A stretch of DNA of 64,000 nt from Nomia melanderi (Eukaryota > Arthropoda > Insecta > Hymenoptera > Halictidae), in contig NC_135002.1 of NCBI RefSeq assembly GCF_051020985.1, positions 434,001-498,000 of the forward strand, in the 5' to 3' direction. Within the stretch, counting starts at the first letter, position 1. Every line of letters starts with the position of its first letter. Shown in pieces: positions 35,622-49,400 of this stretch. The notes under the pieces were generated by a model. It was not told the DNA's origin. It worked only from the letters and a program-made list of their open reading frames with translations, and made no database searches. The position numbers and the translations under genes were made by a program.

Positions 35622-38600
35622 CGTCCGTCGACGCGGATCACCGAGAGGTCCCTGCATCCGTCCGCGTTTCACGATTAGCCGACGCTAATGACCGCAACGC
35701 CGACAGCATTTCGAAAATTCCGCTCGCAACACGGCCAAAATGATAATAACGATAATAACGGTGTGCGTTCCGCGTTCCCGAAATTCACTCGTTCCGAAGC
35801 CGGGTAATTCGGTCCGGCCCGGCCCACCGGCGAACGGAACACAACGATGAAGCAACTAATCAACTATTTCGCGTGGCTCGGATACGCTCCGGCGAAACTA
35901 GCCGACGATTTATTTTGGTCCCGGCTCGGCAGCGGTCGCCGTCATAACGTGATTAACCACTTGCCGGTATTCGTTCTTCGGGACGGTTTTCAACAATCGT
36001 CCCGACAAATCGGCCGAACCGACGCGTCGCTTTCTTGCGCGGTTCGAACGTCGCGATTTCTGGGTCACTCTCGGTTTTCAACGATCGCGCGGATCGGTAG
36101 ATATTCCGGTTGGACCGATCGTTCGCGGACGGGCATTTCCTCGAATCTCTTTCCACGACGGATTTATCAACGCGTCGAAATCTGAAATATCGGAGAAACA
36201 GAGAACCGCGTACCAATCATTCGTTACGCGAATAATTCAATTATCCGTCCGTAGTTATCGATTTTAGATACGGCGACGTTCGACCGAGAAAGGTTCCAGC
36301 GAATTACTCGTTTAATTGTTTCGAATTTCAGTCCATTGCGATTTACGAACGTTTACACTTTATTCTCTTGGTTCTACCGCGTAGAACTACGCGTTCGTTT
36401 ATACAGATCGGGAAAATTGTAATACCAGTGCATAGTTGTTCCGTAAATCTAGCGTGAAAACGACTAGTAGAGTCGACTGCGCGAGGAAAGTTCGTTTCCC
36501 CGGGAAACCGCGTTTCCGAACGAAAAATCTAGTGGCCCGGCTACGGAATTCCGTCGGCACGGCAACGCCACGTCTCCCCGTTTCGTCGGCGACCTTCTGG
36601 GCCGAGCGGCGTCCGCGAGGAACGGTATCGGGCGTAAGATCGGCGCGCGCGGCGAAAAATAGCGCATTTAATTATAGGTCAAACGCGAGATTCCGCGGAG
36701 CAGCTGTTTAAATAGCGATCCGCTCGCTCGTCCCGAAGGCGATACTCTCGCGAGCTCTCGGAGCCGGTTCCGCTGATCGCGATCGACTCGAGAAACTCGC
36801 TTCGACGCCGGCGCGTTTTTCCTTTTTCTCCTGGTCTTTATCGCGCGGAACGAATTTGTTTACCGGCAACAGGCCACCGATGGACTCCGCTACGCTCCAA
36901 CCGGATTTCTTCTCGGTCGGTTGTCGCTGGTGACCCACGCTTTTGTACCACCAGGTAGCCTCTTAAACCAGCCGGCTAGATTTCTTAAACCTCCGACTCG
37001 TGGCCACGACGAATAGAGGTTGTACCAGAAAATTCGGACAATTCTAACGAACGAGTCGTAAAGCGAAGGATTGCTGCAACAATAGAGCCGATTGTTCGTC
37101 GAGTCTGTCGTTGCTTTCGTCCTTCGAGCGGTCTACGCGCACTCTCGACGACTGCTCTCTATTGTTTTCGATTCAATCCCAACTAACGCGCGAATGATTG
37201 CTCACCCTGAGCTTAACCGGGAAAGAACGTACAAGCGAGACTATCTTGCTATTCTCGACGCGCTACCTTCGAAGTTAACGCGCGCTTGCAACGGACGAAT
37301 CGTCCGTTCGCGTTTCTCGCGAATCATCGACCCTGGAACTGGTCGAGGTCGGCGGCGGGGGACATCGTACGGCGACGAGTTCATGAAACCGAGACGAGAG
37401 AGCGCGGAAAATCTGAGTCGGTGTCGAAATCCGGACAGGCCCGCAACGTCCGAGGCACCACCTGAAGGGAATCTCGGTGCTTCCCTCGCAGTCGCCGGCT
37501 TCGTCCGGCTATCGGGCACGGCATCGTAACCCGCCGGACAATGAAAACAATGTGCTCGGCTGAGTAATCCTCCTCCTTCGGGCAGCCCTCGCGGAGACGT
37601 TTAATTGTGAGGCGGCCACGTGGGCGAGACGGAGAAGGGAACACGGGCATCCAGGTGCACAGAGAAGGACGACTTCTCGTTGTCCGACGGAGACGCTGTT
37701 AGTCATACGCATACCTGCCTACTTAGGGAATTCAACGGCCAACTATGGCAAGTACCCGCGATATCCGAACCGATAATATTCGGCTCGGTCGCAACGACGC
37801 GACGTTCTCGTGCTGTCGACGAGCTGAACCACCGGTGATCTTGGCCAGATCTGTCATTTTTATGTTCTCCTGCGATTTATATATAGTTTACCGTTACCAC
37901 GATAACATTGTAATCGTATATTATTGCGCTCCGAGCAATCGTCGATACGGCCTTCCAGCAATCCGAATCGTTTTCGCCGAGACCAGTCACTGTACACCGC
38001 AACCGGTACGCCGGCGATTAAAAACAATTGTTGAATAAGAGTTCCCTTTATCTCGCGATTACTCATTTCTTGGCTTTCTTCGGCGCGTATCTCGAGGATA
38101 CGTCACCGAATCACGTGGACGGCCGCCCAGTGCCCGATGCCTTCGATCGCCGTGTGTTTAGGTTGGCGAGAGTGTTCTTTAGTGAAATCACCCGTCGATT
38201 TGTAGATATCGCGCGCTGATAATCTGACTAATAGGAAATATTGCCCGACGAATCATTGGTGAGCGTGTCGCGTCGTTGCACCGGCGTTTTCATCAAAAAA
38301 TAGTGATGCTTCCGAAGATTTCAAAGTCATCGCTGGTTTCTTCGGTTCAATTATAGACTCTTACGCTATAAATAACGCGGACCGAGGCGTATCGGACCGA
38401 ATCGGATCGTTCTGTTCGTTCAGATCGAACATTTACAGACACTTGACCGTTGATGATCGAAAATGGAGAAGAATGTTATACTCGTTTCTTCAGAAATAAG
38501 AAACAAGAACATGAGAAGCATCATTTGCGACGGAAGAAACGCGGGTTTCTTCTTTGAATCCGAAATTCACCTCGACCGACACTGTTCATCGCGAGACGCG

Positions 38601-40464
38601 TCCAGGCGGATCCGAGCGATTTATAAATACCTCGCGTAAAAAATACGTTATGAGGTAACAATATTGCGGCTGGACGCGACCGCCGAGCGATTATTTCGGG
38701 TTTCCAAGTTCCATCGGAGACGGACTCCGCCGCTGGAAAGAAACTCCCTCGGCAACCGACGTCCCCGAGAAACGATAATTATTTCAACGACGCTCCGCTC
38801 CTTACGACGGAAATAAAAATCGATCGATCCCTCGAGCCCCGCGCACCTGATAATCGCGCACCGAGTCCCCGGATCGCATTCGCGGCTAATTATTTTTATC
38901 CACGCCGACGAGTTTATTAATTGAGCCACGAGAGCGACGCGTGTTTGGCCGGCGCTCTTGTTTCGTCATCCGCCGCTATCGTTTTAAATAAATTATTCCG
39001 CGGCGTAGAGACCGTCGCAAAAGTATCCGCTCCATCCGAGCACGCGGCTCCTGTACCCGATATCGCTAAGTATGTAGCGTTGAGATTCGCACGGCGAACC
39101 GAGGTTTTTTCCCAACGGTGCAACGAGCATTCGGTTCGAAGGAATTCGCTCGCGATCGTGCGCGTTCCTTGTTTCTTGAGCAATCAATTTTATGAAAGTT
39201 CATTTATTTTATACGCAGCGAATTGTTTCAGCCCGGCGACTCGAATTTTACGAAAGTTGGACTCGCCGAGCTCGAACCATTCACTCGTCGCGAACAACCG
39301 ACGATGAGGGCGACGCAGCTGAGACTGGCCGATGTCGCGCGGATCCTCTGAAACGGAAGATTATTTTACGGAAATTCACTAACTGGAAACGCGAAACGCG
39401 TTACGCGAGTTCGAAGAAAATCCGCGAGTATGCGGCGAATTCGGTGCGACATTTTCTGTCACCGAAGAATCCGCGCCGCTTCGGAACGCGAGGCTGCACA
39501 ATTCCGCCATCACGAGGACTGTTCGCGACACGGTCGACAATCCGTCTGGTAACCGGAGCCGCGGATTATCCGTTTACACATTTCCGCGTGCAATTAACAA
39601 TTCCGTGTATCGTAAACGGATACTTGAAAATTCGTTTAAACGTTTACGGTCCGCGCTCAAACGTTTCCCGCGTGCATTTGTTCGAACCGACATTTTTCTC
39701 GAAATGCTTTACGCTCCGCCATGTTCGGAGCGTTTCCGACTGCCAAAGCGACCAACTTCGATTCGTGGATTTTTTCCACGTTCGGCGGCGAAGCGTTTAA
39801 TCGATGTTTCAAATTCAACTGCGCGATAACGATTATATTGTCGATAATAACGATTTATTGAATATGTCGTGATATTTATTCGCGAATATATTCGGGGAAA
39901 CGTTGAAAACCAAAGTGTGCGATGTCATTAATTATCTCCATTGTTTTCCCTCGGTAGAGCGTTCACTGTGGAAGTAAATATTTTATTTGGGAAATGATTA
40001 GAGGACCACGTGGCGCGTTCGATGAAGCAATCAAACGGTTCTAACGAGTGGCACCGTTACGATCCGCGAACGATCACCGAATTGAAATCGAGAGCTGTTT
40101 TCGAGAGAGATTAGGACCAACCGAGAACTCTACACGGCACTGAACGTAGCAAATTGCCCTTGAAACTGAAACATCACGTAGCCGGAAGATCTAGGTTAGG
40201 TCTGGATCATTGTTCGTCGACCGTGAAGCCAAAGAGGTTAGGCATCGAGACACTGTCGATACAACGGCACAAAGAAATGCTGCCAAAACCGTTTTCAAAA
40301 ACCAATCGTTCTTCCGTGAAAATGTCCCCAGAAGATATTCGACTTATTTCGCGTCCAATTATCCGTGGAGTACAGTGATTTCCGTTGGATTTCTCAACAA
40401 CACGATAAACCGAAGAGATAAACGTTTTATCGTGGCGAGAGCGTTTTGCGGTCACAGCGAGGCA
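35622..40464. other. No gene seen
   Basis: Nearly 5 kb with frames of up to 202 codons (39192-39800 plus), all unrecognised. Candidate minus-strand donors TCAGG|GTGAGC (37202) and CAG|GTATGC (37711) exist without supporting exons. TTTAGGTTGGC at about 38158 resembles a mariner end by a few bases only. Confidence 0.5.
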
Positions 40465-40479
40465 GGTTGAGAACCACTG
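40465..40479 (-). mobile_element. hAT-like end, isolated
   Basis: On the minus strand CAGTGGTTCTCAACC, a close match to the hAT consensus, followed by CTGTGACCGCAAAACG-like sequence reminiscent of hAT sub-terminal regions. A partner end was not found to the left. Confidence 0.4.
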
Positions 40480-40599
40480 GCCGGCGTATAAATCAGTTGG
40501 AACACACATACATTACAGTTACGCGCAAGTGGAAATAATTTAGCTGAAAGAACGGCGAGGCCTGCGCCGAAGATCGGCGGGACGCGCACTCCGTTCCGT

Positions 40600-41300
40600 T
40601 AGCCGATTCGCAGGTTCCATTACCGATATTTTCGCGAAAAGTGGCGCGTAAAGTGGCAGAAAAAAACATGGCGGACCACGACGAGACAGCGGAGCGGAAA
40701 ACAGGATCCAGATATGAGTAGTGGGTTAGGAGCATTGTCCACCTGTCCACCTTCGTTGCTGCAGTCGGCCGCGGGGCACCTGCGTGACGTCACACGAGGA
40801 AACAGCTGGTCGCTCCTTTCTTACCTGCGTCTCGGAGTCCGCTGCTCTGCAACCTTTCTCCGTCTCCCTTTCTCGTCGGCGAGCTCGCTCGCCCCTTCCG
40901 CGGCAGGCACGCTCGTTCTCCTCGTTCCATTAATCGGTTCTCGCTCGCGCCTTGTTTACTTTTTCTCTCTCTGCCCCGTCGGTCCCTCGGTTGCTCGGTC
41001 CTCCGGCGTTCGCTTCTCGATTGCGCGAGTCGCGTCACGTTTCCATTCCTCGACGAACTTGGTACGCCTCTTTCTCTTCTCTCTCTCGGCATTTCTAACT
41101 GGCCCGTCTCTATCTCCGTTCCCTCTATCCCGCTTCGCCCTCTCGCTCCCGCAGCCTCGTTCCTCTGCTTCCCTTCGCGTCTCTGTTCCGCCGGTTGGCG
41201 CGCGTCTCCCTCTCTCCGCCTGCTCGCTCGCGAACTCCACCCGGTTCAGTTTTCATTCTTCTCGTCTCAACCGGATCCCTGGGCACCCTTAACCTCTACG
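40600..41300. promoter_or_regulatory. Promoter/leader-like region with CRE, E-boxes and YY1-type site
   Basis: AACATGGCGGAC (YY1/Pho-type, 40665-40676) lies upstream of two CACCTG E-boxes (about 40739 and 40777), TGACGTCA (40785-40792) and CAGCTGGTC (40804-40812). From 40830 to about 41290 the minus strand is purine-rich and ends in an excellent donor, GACGCAG|GTAAGA at 40825, so a minus-strand untranslated first exon is possible. On the plus strand the ATG at 40668 opens only 17 codons (MADHDETAERKTGSRYE). The motifs are seen; both gene models are inference. Confidence 0.35.
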
Positions 41301-44300
41301 TCTGTCACAGATAAACGAATCGCGCGCGATTAATTTTTAACCGCGCAAAACGCGCTCGTCTCTCGATGCGGCGCGCTATCGATACCTCGATCGACGCTCG
41401 TAAATGACGCGCGACGCGGATAGCCAGTCCTCGCCTGGCCTAGGGCATGCCGTGATCGGTGATTGGTCGTCGCTGCCATTACGGCTAACCTGAAAATAAT
41501 TGAGCCGAGAATTCGGACGCGACACGCCGCAGAATTCGAGTACCACGGTCGAGCATTCTTGGTTGAAAACTTATTAGGTAGTCTTCGAAGGCTTCTTCGA
41601 GACCCTTCGGAACGGTGCGCCTCCTTGCTGGCCTTGAAACCATCGACAGACCAATCGATAGACTCAACAGAAGGAGCTCGTAAATCCACGTTTATTATCG
41701 GCACCGAGAAGCTGGATGAATTTTTCGGCCCGCCAAGAATTCGGTGAAGCCACGTTTCCCCGAAGAGCCGCGACGCGGAAAGAAAAGCGAAGACGACCGG
41801 CCGTGAGTCTATGCGCTTCCGAGAAGCGCTTATTTAAAATCGTTTTCTCCCTGGGATCGAGGTTAGGCCGCGTTCTAAAGCGCCACGTTTCCCCCTTTTA
41901 TTACGTCGCCACGGAGTCCTACGAATCGGTCGAATCCTCGACGCCGGATTATTCCCACGGGATGCTTGGCGTACGCGTCAAGTTGCGATATATTAACTGT
42001 CACAATGTTTTCCAAGATTTACGGGTTAATTGTTGTTACGAGCGCGACTCGTTATCGGGGCATTTCAAGGAATCGATAAGCGGACGGGTAATCCGCGCGA
42101 ATCGAGTTCCCGGTATCCGGGAACCCTTTAAAACGTATTCCCGATATTTCCAGTTTATTAACGATCCATAGCGCGTCTATGCATGCTCGTCCCGCGATTG
42201 AATATTTTCCTGGAACCACAAGTGAAAATAAAGAACTGGAATGTTCCATCGAAGCGTCGCTCCGCTCCGCGTTAAACTATTCTAACGAATCCCTGGCGCT
42301 GTATCCGTTCCGCGGCTGACAGTTTATTTATCTTTACGCGTTATTGCGCCTCGACAAAAGAAAGTCCGAGAAAAGAATTGGTCGGGGCCGAGTAAAAACC
42401 GCGGGGCAGCTCTGGTTATCTCGAAAATGTGCCACACGTTATTCGCCGCGTCCGTCTTTGTCCGACCGACGTGTGTCACCGTGCCTGGTCGATGTTCCTC
42501 TCTTTCCACGGGGTTCCCTTTGCGCTGGATGAAGCGAAATAGAGGAGCGGAGCGGGAGAGGGTGCCCGGCATCTTCGTTCTCGTTTCCACTCGGTCGGAA
42601 CTCGTCCCTCCTTCTCCGAACGTTCGACCCGTAACACCTCCTTCTCCGTTCGGCCGGCTCTGTCTCCGTTCATCGTGCACGCGCGCCCGAGGTTTCTCCT
42701 CCCGGCGAATAATGAGTGCGACTGCACACGCACAGGGTGTCCCGAAAATTGCTCCCGTCCGTCGGATGTTTCCAGCTGCGATCCCGAGACTGTTCCCGGG
42801 TTTACGACGGGAAAGATTTCAGGCGTCCGGGTTGTCCGTGACTCGGCCGGCTAATCGATCGACGTTGACGTATACCTAAGTGCGCGATAGTTTCTGGACG
42901 ATACGTATGCTTATGTGCGAGCCCGAGTGCCGCCATTGGGGCGTTCGACTGGCGAGCCTCGATGGAAACCACGCTGTCGCGGGATTCGAACACACAGAAA
43001 TAACCGAGGACGTGTTGCACTCGGAAATTCCGGCGGCTTGTATTTTTATAAATTTCCATTTGTTTTTCCGTACGATACGTTCGACGGCGTAAATATACTC
43101 GAGCGTCTAAAATTACTCCGCTCGTTTCGAGTCGTCGGAGAAAAATTGCTTTCGAGCCGAGAGGAGCCGCGATAACGCGTTACGGGATAACCTAATTCCG
43201 AGGGCACCGCGGAAGGAATGAATTTCGTGCGGCGACGGAAATAAACGTGGAACGGGTGCTTCGAAAGGGTTCGAAAGCAATTGCAACGCTATCTTTGGAG
43301 CACCCTATTTTTCGGACGCCTGTTGTGCATCCCGGGGGAAGGTAATACGGAGCGGCGCGCGTGCACGTTTACACACTCATACACGTGTCTCTCCTTTCGC
43401 ATCGGGGCTCTCGCAGTCGGCCGGCGTCGTCGTAGTCGTCGTAGTCGTCGCAACGTCCTGCTCTCGCCGTCACGGGGGCCGCGGGGAGCGCCTCGTTCTC
43501 CTCGGGCTCGAGCCACCTTCAAACTACAGTTAATTCTCCCGATGGACGCGTGGCGCTGTCGAACCGTGTGTGCACGTAAACGCGACCATACGTGACGATT
43601 CTTCTTCGATAAGAGCGTTGTTGTCTCTAAGTGATTTTCAATGCACGACGATACAGCGGCGCTCAACCGCGTTCCACGCGCGGCGACCGACGCGACGTCT
43701 GCGCCAATGAATCAGGTTATGACTCAGGAATCCTTTGGAAATCGCGCGATTCGAACTTGTTGTTCTATTCTCGCGCACGGCCGCTCGCGAACGACGGCCA
43801 ACAGAAATATCACTGACAAAGCAGAAAACCGTACTACAGCGGTACGAATTCGACGCCGAAAGTACTCGCCAGCGACGACGAATAAGAAGAGCGCCGATAA
43901 CGAATTACAAAGGGAAATGTTTGCCGGGCGTCCATGTTTATTTTCCGCTCGCGCTTCATATTTATATCGTTCGGTTGACGATCCAGTTTACACTGCGACA
44001 CTAGCGTCGATTTGTTGGTATCTTTCCCGAGTCGAAAATCACTCGAAGAACCGGTTCACCTCTGCGACTCGAGAAAGTAATTACTTTAACGAACTCTCAG
44101 GGCGAATATGCGCGTATATTTCTTCATTAGACGCGTTAGGCTTATTCTACCGGAGATTACGCGCGGGGATAATCAGTTTCTTCGCGTTTATTCCGATACG
44201 TTCGAATATACGTGTCACCGGTGACGCGCGAAGCCCCTGGCGGAGAAAATCAAATTCCGTCTAATTCGCATGCATATACATGAACGCTCGCGACTGAATC

Positions 44301-46122
44301 TGCATAAACGTCCGCGTTCTGGGTATCAGCGTCCAGATAAGAAGCGTTTTCGAGCGAACGTAAACACGCTCGGAGATAAATAAAATCAAAGGAGTGACGA
44401 TTAAATTGGCTCGCGTCTAACGACGCTCCCCGGCCGGGCAGCTTTCGTCCCCGTGTCCCGTTCGTCGCGTGGCGAGCAACGTTTGCCAAACAATCCCCGC
44501 GAAATAGTTAAACAATACGCTTTAAGTGCGCGTTTACACTGCAATACGCGGACGGACTGCGATAAGCGGAGTTGCACTTCGTACCGAGAGCACGCGGAAC
44601 GGGACGGGTCTCTGCTCGGAATACCGAAGACTGTTTATCCGAACGAATCATTTCATCTCAACTAATTCACGATATTTCCTATTTTTCTATCGGTGAGCGA
44701 TAGAAATGGGATTAGATTAAATTGATTCTCGTTTCATTCGTTTATTCGTTTAAATCCTATTTGTTACCGTATCGCTTCTATTCGGAAGCAATAATTCTCT
44801 AATGTGTTTCTCCTAATTTTAAAGCGATTACACAAATGTACATGTTTCACAATTTTCGTTATCTTTTCACACTATTAATAACTACGCGCAAATAGACATT
44901 GCACTTGAAGTGCACGTCGCAGCACTCCCATTAGCAAGTGAAATATTTTCAAAGAAATGAGCAATTTTTGTATATTACACCGCTCGCAGTGTTGTCGACG
45001 AACAGTCCGCTATTGTTCGCAGTGCGTCGCGATCGCCTTAATTCCCGGGATCCGTTTCGACGTTAACTCCGCGGATATCTCTCGTGCTCTTTGTTCTACT
45101 GATTTTACAACGATTTATGTACGCTCGCTGACATCTCGACAATCGGGGATTCAAAAATAGACGATCAGACCACGTATCCGCGTAATTGCGTCGGTCGCGA
45201 TCGACGCGAACGTTTAGCGAGTAACGTTAACGATAATGTTAGCTTCCGTGGAGCCAGTGTTAACCGAATCACGAGCCGGCGAGCTGGGCAGCCGCGTGCG
45301 TCACAGGCGTGCACGCGCACGCTCGCGTGCAGGGGGCAAACTTTGATCGGAATTGTAAATGGGAAGAAAAAGAATATTCTGTGGATAATCGCGCGAATGC
45401 AACATTTCCTGTTAACGTTCGATCGTACGATTAGCCGGTGATTTGTACGTTGATACGAATTCGTATTTTAATCCGCGTCTGTGCCGTTCGCTTTCCGCGA
45501 GTCGGCTGTTATCTCGAACAGTAAGATATCGATGCTCGCGTACGTTATTTCAGGTGTATCGTAGCAGTTTCTGCATTCCATTCTATCCTGGCAGACTCTA
45601 TAGGGAATGAAATCAAATTACAGCATTTATTATTACCGCGCTGAAGATTTCCTAGCATTTATGGGAATAGGAGGAAATAAAATATTAAAAGAGCAGTGCA
45701 TTTTCTGATAGTGTGTAGGAAATACCGCGTTCCACAGTGAACTCCGACGCGAAAACGGAGAGTCGATTAACAACTAAAGGTTCCCAGAAAATAAATATTT
45801 TTTTTCTCTACAAGTTTTTCCCCCTTAGATTCTGGCATTTACGGTGATATTTCTTGTATCGCCTTTCAGCCGAAATCCCCCTTCTGTTTTTCCTTTAAGT
45901 CAATTGCATCGCTCGCCGTCTAGAATTATTATCATTACCCGGCCGACGTGGATTCGACGTCCGTCGAAGAACACGTCGGAAAAAAAGCGGCTTCGATTAC
46001 GTACGCGATTTACTAGCGCCGAAACGATCCTCGCGTGCGATGGGTCTTCGCGTTTCGAGTCCGAAGGGGAGGGCGAGAGGCCGAGATAAATGAAATAGAA
46101 AAGAAAAACGGTCTCGCGTCTC
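41300..46122. other. No gene seen
   Basis: The frames 41716-42171 plus (151 codons) and 43641-44264 plus (207 codons, ATG) are the largest; both are overlapped and motif-free. A possible element end, CAGGGTGTCCCG, lies at 42733. AT-rich islands at 44640-44970 and 45570-45740 have lower CpG than their flanks and may be old insertions. Confidence 0.5.
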
Positions 46123-46151
46123 GTCCTGCGAAATAAAACGATATCGATCGG
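46123..46151 (+). repeat. 29-base exact direct repeat, copy 1
   Basis: Twenty-nine identical bases recur at 46633-46661, 510 bases downstream. The core CGATATCGAT holds overlapping CGATA sites on both strands, as recognised by DREF and BEAF-32 in flies. A second anchor, GAGGCGTTATCGAA (46210-46223), corresponds to GAAGCATTATCGAA (46702-46715), so the similarity extends about 100 bases with an 18-base length difference. Confidence 0.9.
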
Positions 46152-46632
46152 TCTACGCGCCGAACAACCTGAACGGCGAGAGGAACACTGACAGAAAGAA
46201 AAGAAAAAAGAGGCGTTATCGAAGTTACGCTCTTAGTTAGTTATATTAGTACGAAGTATCTCGCCTATAATCTGCGATCGTTTAACTAAAAATATCCTTT
46301 CGTTCTCCGAATTTGGTGCGGCGATATTGCTAAGCGGAAAGGTGTATCGAGAGGGATAATTGAAAAAATAATCGAAACTTGCCGACACACGCAATTTAAA
46401 CATTAGTAACTGGCCCGGTTTTCCTCGCTTTCGATCTAATCAACTACTACACGTTGCTCAACGTTTCCGTTACACTTGAACTCGCGACTTGAAATATCTG
46501 CTTAACGATCTCAATGGTATCCGCTGAAAGTTGACTGTTCTCGAGTACCCCGTACGATCCAGCGAACATCCGTTTATCAGATATTCCAGCGATTTAGGCG
46601 GATTACAAGGATACCTCTTTCATTTCGCCGGT

Positions 46633-46661
46633 GTCCTGCGAAATAAAACGATATCGATCGG
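46633..46661 (+). repeat. 29-base exact direct repeat, copy 2
   Basis: Identical to 46123-46151. The bases between the exact block and the GAAGCATTATCGAA anchor have diverged. This could be a tandem duplication of about 510 bases now largely decayed, two copies of a dispersed repeat, or a selectively kept binding site. Confidence 0.9.
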
Positions 46662-46669
46662 GCCAGGTA

Positions 46670-49400
46670 GCGAGAGAAGGACAGAGGGCCAGCAGGAGAA
46701 AGAAGCATTATCGAACCTAAGTAATTCTGCACCCTTCTATTATAGGCATTGAGATTGGCACACCCCGCCAGGAGAAAAACCCCTAGCCGAGGGTTGAAAG
46801 GGCTCGTCTTTGTGTCTCGACTGCGTAAGATCAAAAAGGGCCGGCCGGGACGGCGCTTTGTACGCGACGATTCCGAATCACCCAGCCGGTCGAACTCTCG
46901 ACAAACAAATATCCGCGCGCCTTTCAATTCCAATTACGTTTATCGCGAGGTAATACACGCCGCGCGCGCGGCTCGGTTGCCACCGTCGCGCACACACTAT
47001 CGATTCGAGAGGCGAACAACGAGAAACAAAAAGGAGACGAAATAAAAACACATTGTCGCGGTGTTCGTGCGCACCGACGGAATCCCCGTGCAACCGCAAC
47101 CGCGACTGCACTCCGGGTTCTCGACGTTTGTCGCGGTCGATCGTCCGCCTTCCGATTCGACTTGGATCCGCGGGACGATCATTTTTAGTTGAATTCGACT
47201 CTACTCTCGATGCTGTTAATCGTTAACGGAGCGAATGGTTATAGATTTTCTTAAAAGATCCTCCGCGAAAGAGGAAAGCGAATGCTGTTTCGTTTGGTTC
47301 GTTCGCAAATAGGATCGCGAACAGAGTTGCTGCATTCGAGCGAAACGACTCGGTTAGCTTGTTGAACCTAACTTCTGGATAGGGGAAAGGGGTGCGTTGC
47401 TGCAGGAAAATCCTCGCGGGGCGCCGCCGCGACACACTTTCCGTTCCTGTTGATAGACAATAAAACTCGGCCGGCTCTCCCGAAGGTTAATCGGTAATTA
47501 AAAGTCGATTACCGTTTCCGCGGAATATCGACCGCGCCGCCCTGCGACTGCTCTCCTCTCTGCCACCAAGCTTTCTTGCATTCGGCCGGACGGCTCGCGA
47601 AGTTTTCGGCCGGTGCAACGACCCCGGTGGTCCGTCGTTTGCTGAAAACTCTTTATCGGCCTCTTTACTTTCTTCGAGGAGAATCGGTCAAGTCGAATCA
47701 TACATCGGACGCATAAGCAACGGAAGAAACGCGAAACGATCTTTGGTTGTTCGAGTAACCAAATGATGCGTTTTTAAGTTAGCATTTCAAAGGTGGAATT
47801 TTGAGAATTAAAAATCCTCTAGCAGCCACTCGAAATCGTTGAAAAATCCGTGCCCGGCGGAAACGAGGGCAAACCAGCGGCTTCCTCGCGAATCCTCTGC
47901 TCGGGAGGACGAGCACGCGCTAACGGGTGGCGAATCCGACGCGATCGCGGAGAAAGGAAGCGATTCTTTCGGCGCGTGAACGAAGGATTTCGCGAAAATG
48001 CTGGGAATGTGAAAGTCCGAGGCGCGAGGAGAGTTCGTTTTCTACGACGGCCGGCGACCTAGAAGCTGCCGGTAATCGCGGATCACAACAGTGTCACCGC
48101 TGGATTATCCTGCTGTTGACAAACTACCTGGTTACCTGGCGATTTACGACGTCCAGCTACCCGACCCGCCCCGCCCCGGAAATCGCGTTCGACTTCTTTG
48201 CTGGAGGGCTGGATTAACGGTAGAAGCGGACAGGTCGGAATGACCCATTTTCATTAATTTTACCCATTAATCGTTTCCTGCGTAATCGTTGACAAGCTGC
48301 AGGCAGATTCTGTGAGAAATGATTTAAGAAGTTGTTTCACCGATGCCCGAACCGAGATGGAAACCAATCGAAATCTTAATGAACGCACGCCTGTCGGCTT
48401 GACAAAGAAATTTCGGAACGATTGAAATGCTCGGCGGTAGCAGCGTTAAGCGGGACGATCGTTCCCCTTCGCGATTAACCCTGTCACGGATCATAAATCC
48501 GCCGGAGGAGATCTCGGCCGGCTAGGAACCGTCCTCGCACCCTTGTTTCAGCGACCCTGACTCGCATCGATCGCCTAAATCCTCGTTGACGGCGATAATA
48601 GAGTATCCTCGCGCGAAATGGTTGCCCATCGAAGAATGAGAAGAGGCAAAGAGAACATCGAGGAACCGGTTCACGATTTTCTTGTATCCTAATTTTCTTG
48701 CGATCGGCGTTCAGATCCTTAGCCTTAGAATTACCGGATCGGTTGAAATTTCCTTGCGTCCCGATTATCGGATATTAAACAAGAATAAAATCGCACGGCA
48801 ATCCTTCGTTGTTGAAACATTGAAATTATTCCTTGCAGCTTTCGATCTCGCACATCGAAGCGAGCCGCCATTACGTCGGCCTCCTTCGAAGAATAAATCG
48901 AGGAATGTCCCGTGAAATCCATCGATCGTCTCGTTTTCGATTTTCAACGGTTCCACGGACTATCCGTCCCGGCGTCCCGTGAAATCAGGTCACGCGACGA
49001 ATTAGACAACGTTGGTTAGGCTCGTTTCTCCGTTTTAACGTGCTCGTGGATGCGCTCGTTTCGACGTGCGTTCGCGCACACGCGTCTTCTCTCTCCGTTC
49101 CTCTCTGTTCCTCTCGCGCGCGTTCCCCTCAATGCCAGTCCACGTCACAATTCATTTTCCAACCGGTGTGCTGCCCGACATTCTTATCCTGCTAGTCGTC
49201 TATCCCCGTTCGGAACGTTCGCGACCGGGTACAGTTAGATCTCGGTTCTCCGGCCAGGCACGCCAGCGGTTCTGGCCGCGTGGATTTTTTCACACGAAAC
49301 GAGAATTTTCCACTTTTCCGTGGCATTTCCGCCGTGCGAGCGGGAACAGATGAAACGAACATTTAGGAATGGAATCAACATTTTTTCGTTTGCTTATTTA
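46670..49400. other. No gene seen
   Basis: Frames of at most about 118 codons. TTAACCCTGTCACGG near 48476 has a TTAACCC start but no partner. The stretch 48237-48310 holds several ATTAAT-type sites. Confidence 0.5.

Noticed and set aside
38155..38180. TTTAGGTTGGC resembling a mariner end
   Set aside because: Only about 11 bases match and no opposite end is found.
42733..43312. Possible inverted pair CAGGGTGTCCCG and GGAGCACCCTA
   Set aside because: The match is about 7 of 12 bases with unrelated inner sequence. Too weak to call an element.
43641..44264. 207-codon ATG frame on the plus strand
   Set aside because: Arg/Ser/Thr-rich, overlapped by other frames, with no family resemblance.
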